From Verrucomicrobiales bacterium (GTDB lineage: Bacteria > Verrucomicrobiota > Verrucomicrobiia > Verrucomicrobiales > DEV007), in contig JAEUHH010000095.1 in NCBI GenBank assembly GCA_016795505.1, positions 1-34,349 on the forward strand: 34,349 nt of DNA. The letters are read 5' to 3'. Made by a program: the position numbers and the translations under genes. Shown here in pieces: positions 31,877 to 34,349 of this stretch. Numbering within the stretch: the first letter of the stretch is position 1; the number at the start of each line of letters is the position of its first letter. Below the pieces are notes generated by a model. The model saw only the letters and a list, made by a program, of their open reading frames with translations, ran no database searches and was not told where the DNA came from.

Positions 31877-33847
31877 ATGAGCACGCAAGACCACACCTTA
31901 TCTAGTTCCAAATCCTGCGGTTCCTGCGAGCACGGACATGATGACAGCCCGCTTCCACAGGGTGCCCTCGTCATTGCCTCGGGGGTTCTCACCGGCATCG
32001 GCCTGATCGTGCACTGGACCCAAGCAGGCCCAGACTGGCTCACCATCGCTGCCTTCGCCGCTGCGACTTTCGCGGGAGGTTCGCTCGTCTTTCCTTCCGC
32101 CATTGGAGCCTTGAGGAAACTCCGGCTCGACATCAACGTCCTGATGACCGTCGCGGTCATCGGAGCTTGGATTATCGGAGAATATGCCGAAGCCGCCAGC
32201 GTCGTCTTCCTCTTCGCCCTCTCGGAACTGCTCGAATCCTGGGCGGCGGGACGCGCCCGGCGAGCCGTCGATGCCTTGCTGAAGCTCTCTCCACCCACCG
32301 CCCTCGTCCGCTTGTCCGATGGATCCGAAAAAGAAACCCCCGTCGAGGAGGTCGAAGTCGGGACCGAAATCCTGATCAAAAGCGGCAGTCGCATCCCACT
32401 CGATGGCGAAGTCATCACGGGAAGCTCCAGCGTCAATCAGGCCCCCATCACCGGGGAGTCCCTGCCCGTGGAGAAACAGGCCGGTGACTCCGTTTTCGCG
32501 GGCACGGTGAATGGCGAGGGCTCCCTCGTCGTCCGGGTTTCAAAACCGGCCGCCTCCTCGACCCTGGCACGCATCATCCAGCTCGTGGGTGAGGCCGAGG
32601 AAAACAAGCCACCGACCCAGCGCTTCGTCGACCGGTTCGCCGCGATCTACACTCCTGCGGTTTTCGTCCTCGCGATCCTCGTGGCGCTGGTCCCGCCGCT
32701 GATGTTCGGACAACCGTGGCTGTTCTGGATCTACCGGTCACTCGTCTTGCTGGTCATCGCCTGTCCCTGCGCTCTCGTCATCGCGACACCTGTCAGCATT
32801 GTCTCCGGCCTCACCGCCCTCGCTCGTCGTGGAGTCCTCGTGAAGGGCGGGGTCCATCTCGAGGCGGTGGGAAAACTCCGAGCTCTCGCCGTCGACAAGA
32901 CCGGCACCATCACCCAGGGAACCCCGAAGGTTGTCGGGATCATTTCACAATCCGCCCTCTCCGAGGACGAAATTCTCGCGAGGGCGGCCGCCATCAACAG
33001 CCATTCCGAACACCCCATCGCCATCGCCATCACCGAGGCGGCGCGGGCGAAGGGCCTGGTGATTCCGTCCATCGAGAACTACGTCTCCATCACCGGGCGC
33101 GGTGCCACGGCGACGATAGAGGGTCATCCCCATTTCATCGGAAACCACAAATTGACGCATGAGACCGGTCTCTGCGGTCCCGGGATCGAAGGCATTCTCT
33201 CCTCCATCGAGGAAAAGGGGCAGTCCCTCGCCGTGATTGGCCACGCGCCGCACGATGGATGTGACGGAGAGATCCTCGGCATCATCGCCATCGCCGACAC
33301 ACTGAGGCCCGAAGTGGTCGAGGCACTCCGCGAGATCCACGCTGCCGGAATCGAGGAAGTCATCATGCTCAGCGGCGACAACCAGCGAACCGCCTCCACC
33401 ATCGCCAAACAAGCGGGCATCGACGAAGCTCTCGGAGATCTCCTGCCGGAGCAAAAGGTCGATCACGTCCGTCGACTAGTGGAAAAATATCGTCACGTCG
33501 GTATGATCGGTGACGGAGTAAACGACGCGCCCGCCCTCGCCATCGCCACGGTTGGATTTGCGATGGGTGCCATCGGCAGCGACACAGCCATTGAGACTGC
33601 CGACATCGCCTTGATGAAGGACGACCTGCGCAAGGTCGCCGAAACGGTTCGCATCGGGCGACGCACTGTCCGCATCATTCAGTTCAACGTGGCCTTTGCC
33701 CTCTCCATCAAGGCGCTGTTCCTCATCCTCGCCTTCCTGGATATGGCAGGACTTTGGCTCGCCATTCTCGCGGACACGGGAGCGACCCTGCTGGTGATTC
33801 TGAATTCCCTTCGTCTTCTTGGAGGAGTGGCTCAGGACGAGGCGTGA
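31877..33847 (+). CDS. P1B-type heavy-metal-translocating ATPase (Zn/Cd/Pb group)
   Basis: A 656-residue inner membrane ATPase that exports soft or divalent metal to the periplasm. There is no full N-terminal metal-binding domain, only a short CGSCEHGHDD motif. Core motifs are TGES in the actuator domain, CPC (Cys296-Pro297-Cys298) in the transport site, phosphorylated Asp340 in DKTGTIT, SEHPIAIA in the nucleotide domain and GDGVNDAPALA. The last helix contains ADTGATLLVILNSL; its Asp is the residue typical of Zn/Cd/Pb (ZntA/CadA) pumps. With the RND pumps it gives a cytoplasm-to-periplasm-to-outside route. Its own promoter is not obvious. Confidence 0.95.
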   Translation: MSTQDHTLSSSKSCGSCEHGHDDSPLPQGALVIASGVLTGIGLIVHWTQAGPDWLTIAAFAAATFAGGSLVFPSAIGALRKLRLDINVLMTVAVIGAWIIGEYAEAASVVFLFALSELLESWAAGRARRAVDALLKLSPPTALVRLSDGSEKETPVEEVEVGTEILIKSGSRIPLDGEVITGSSSVNQAPITGESLPVEKQAGDSVFAGTVNGEGSLVVRVSKPAASSTLARIIQLVGEAEENKPPTQRFVDRFAAIYTPAVFVLAILVALVPPLMFGQPWLFWIYRSLVLLVIACPCALVIATPVSIVSGLTALARRGVLVKGGVHLEAVGKLRALAVDKTGTITQGTPKVVGIISQSALSEDEILARAAAINSHSEHPIAIAITEAARAKGLVIPSIENYVSITGRGATATIEGHPHFIGNHKLTHETGLCGPGIEGILSSIEEKGQSLAVIGHAPHDGCDGEILGIIAIADTLRPEVVEALREIHAAGIEEVIMLSGDNQRTASTIAKQAGIDEALGDLLPEQKVDHVRRLVEKYRHVGMIGDGVNDAPALAIATVGFAMGAIGSDTAIETADIALMKDDLRKVAETVRIGRRTVRIIQFNVAFALSIKALFLILAFLDMAGLWLAILADTGATLLVILNSLRLLGGVAQDEA

Positions 33848-33944
33848 AGGCCGAGTGGCGGCGAGTTTTCGCTGACCAAATCTCCTTCACGCATTCGGAT
33901 GTTTCGGTCGGCGCATCCTACCGCCAATTCAAATCCCGGAGGGA

Positions 33945-34349
33945 TCAAGAGTGCGCCACCAACTGAAACCACCTCACCGGATAGTTCTCCTCCCCGGGTT
34001 GAGTGGGGCGGTTCCGTTCCCACGTCAACTCGAATCCCGAGGATCGTAGAAGGGCCGGGTAGTTGTGGGAGAACGCAAACTCGTGCCCGTATGGGAGCGA
34101 ATGTTCTTCGGTCTCGAGGTCGTGGTCGGTCGCAATGGACTCGGTGATAGCGACAAGGCAGGGTGCGCAGAGGAGTCGAAGTTCGCTGAAGAGATTGCGG
34201 AGCTCGTCCGTAAGCGTAATAAAATTGGCCTCCTGTTCAACTCGCAGGCGTCTGGCATCGTAGGCCGATGCGAAAGAAACGCCCCATCGTGCGGTCGCGC
34301 GCAGTTTGCCAAGAGGTCCGCTTCGTGGAAGTAGAGTGGTCCGCGCCGA
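33945..34349 (-). CDS. Possible SAM-dependent methyltransferase, C-terminal part (cut by window end)
   Basis: A minus-strand frame is open from the window end to a TGA at 33947-33945, giving 134 residues without an internal stop. The text LRLLCAPCLVAITESI followed by LPYGHEFAFSHNYPALLRSSGF and ending ENYPVRWFQLVAHS has the strand, then His/Tyr-rich loop, then ALL-x2-GF helix order seen in the C-terminal third of class I methyltransferases. The start and SAM-binding part lie outside. It converges on the ATPase gene, 97 bp away, so it is not part of the metal operon. The family assignment is tentative; that it is coding is more secure. Confidence 0.55.
   Translation of the reverse strand, partial: SARTTLLPRSGPLGKLRATARWGVSFASAYDARRLRVEQEANFITLTDELRNLFSELRLLCAPCLVAITESIATDHDLETEEHSLPYGHEFAFSHNYPALLRSSGFELTWERNRPTQPGEENYPVRWFQLVAHS

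Noticed and set aside
34065-34334. 89-codon plus-strand frame at the right edge
   Set aside because: It overlaps the minus-strand methyltransferase-like frame, which has better protein character and is open to the window end.
1-34349. CRISPR arrays, tRNA or rRNA genes, insertion sequences
   Set aside because: No regularly spaced long direct repeats, no rRNA-like sequence, no recognisable transposase and no convincing tRNA fold were seen on reading both strands.

Overview
The window is about 34 kb of high-GC DNA from a Gram-negative bacterium. It carries outer-membrane TolC-type proteins, RND pumps and a lipoprotein, so an outer membrane and periplasm are certain. Most starts lack a clear Shine-Dalgarno sequence and several leaders are A-rich. 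With the style of the metal-efflux genes this suggests the Verrucomicrobiota (PVC group), but that is a low-confidence guess and no rRNA or other taxonomic marker is present.

Region A (1-7.9 kb, minus strand) is a defence-type operon. In transcription order it holds a half-length type I specificity subunit, a PD-(D/E)XK-fold protein, HsdM, an Abi_2/AbiF-family HEPN protein, a full-length HsdS, a Ser/Thr protein kinase and a 397-aa protein I do not recognise. No HsdR translocase is present. Several junctions are ATGA overlaps, which points to translational coupling. Between hsdM and the Abi_2 gene lies a compact transcription unit with its own sigma70-like promoter (17-bp spacer) and an intrinsic terminator. 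It predicts a small RNA of about 50 nt immediately upstream of the Abi_2 gene, the arrangement expected of an AbiF-type RNA-regulated toxin. This is the best candidate here for an under-described system.

Region B (7.9-18.0 kb, plus strand) is a phage- or plasmid-like replication module embedded as accessory DNA. It encodes an excisionase-like HTH protein, a primase-polymerase/SF3 helicase fusion and a family A DNA polymerase interrupted in motif B by a 337-aa intein with a LAGLIDADG-type insert. A sigma-region-4-like HTH protein, a LmbU-like protein, four very small proteins (two with a membrane segment), a small endonuclease and a metallophosphoesterase follow. The poorly conserved N-terminal parts of both large replication genes are packed with short repeated and inverted DNA motifs. 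A strong hairpin follows the last gene.

Region C (18.6-33.8 kb, plus strand) is a heavy-metal resistance island with two paralogous RND efflux operons. Each has the order small secreted protein, TolC-like channel, periplasmic adaptor, RND pump, small Cys-rich periplasmic protein. A P1B-type ATPase follows. Adaptor 1 and both small Cys-rich proteins share a C-terminal A-C-T-C motif, a possible metal-handling tag. The two operons carry a TTGAC element exactly 43 bp upstream of their first start codons. No metal-responsive regulator is seen.

The window edges cut two genes: the C-terminal end of an unknown plus-strand gene at the left, and the C-terminal part of a possible methyltransferase on the minus strand at the right.
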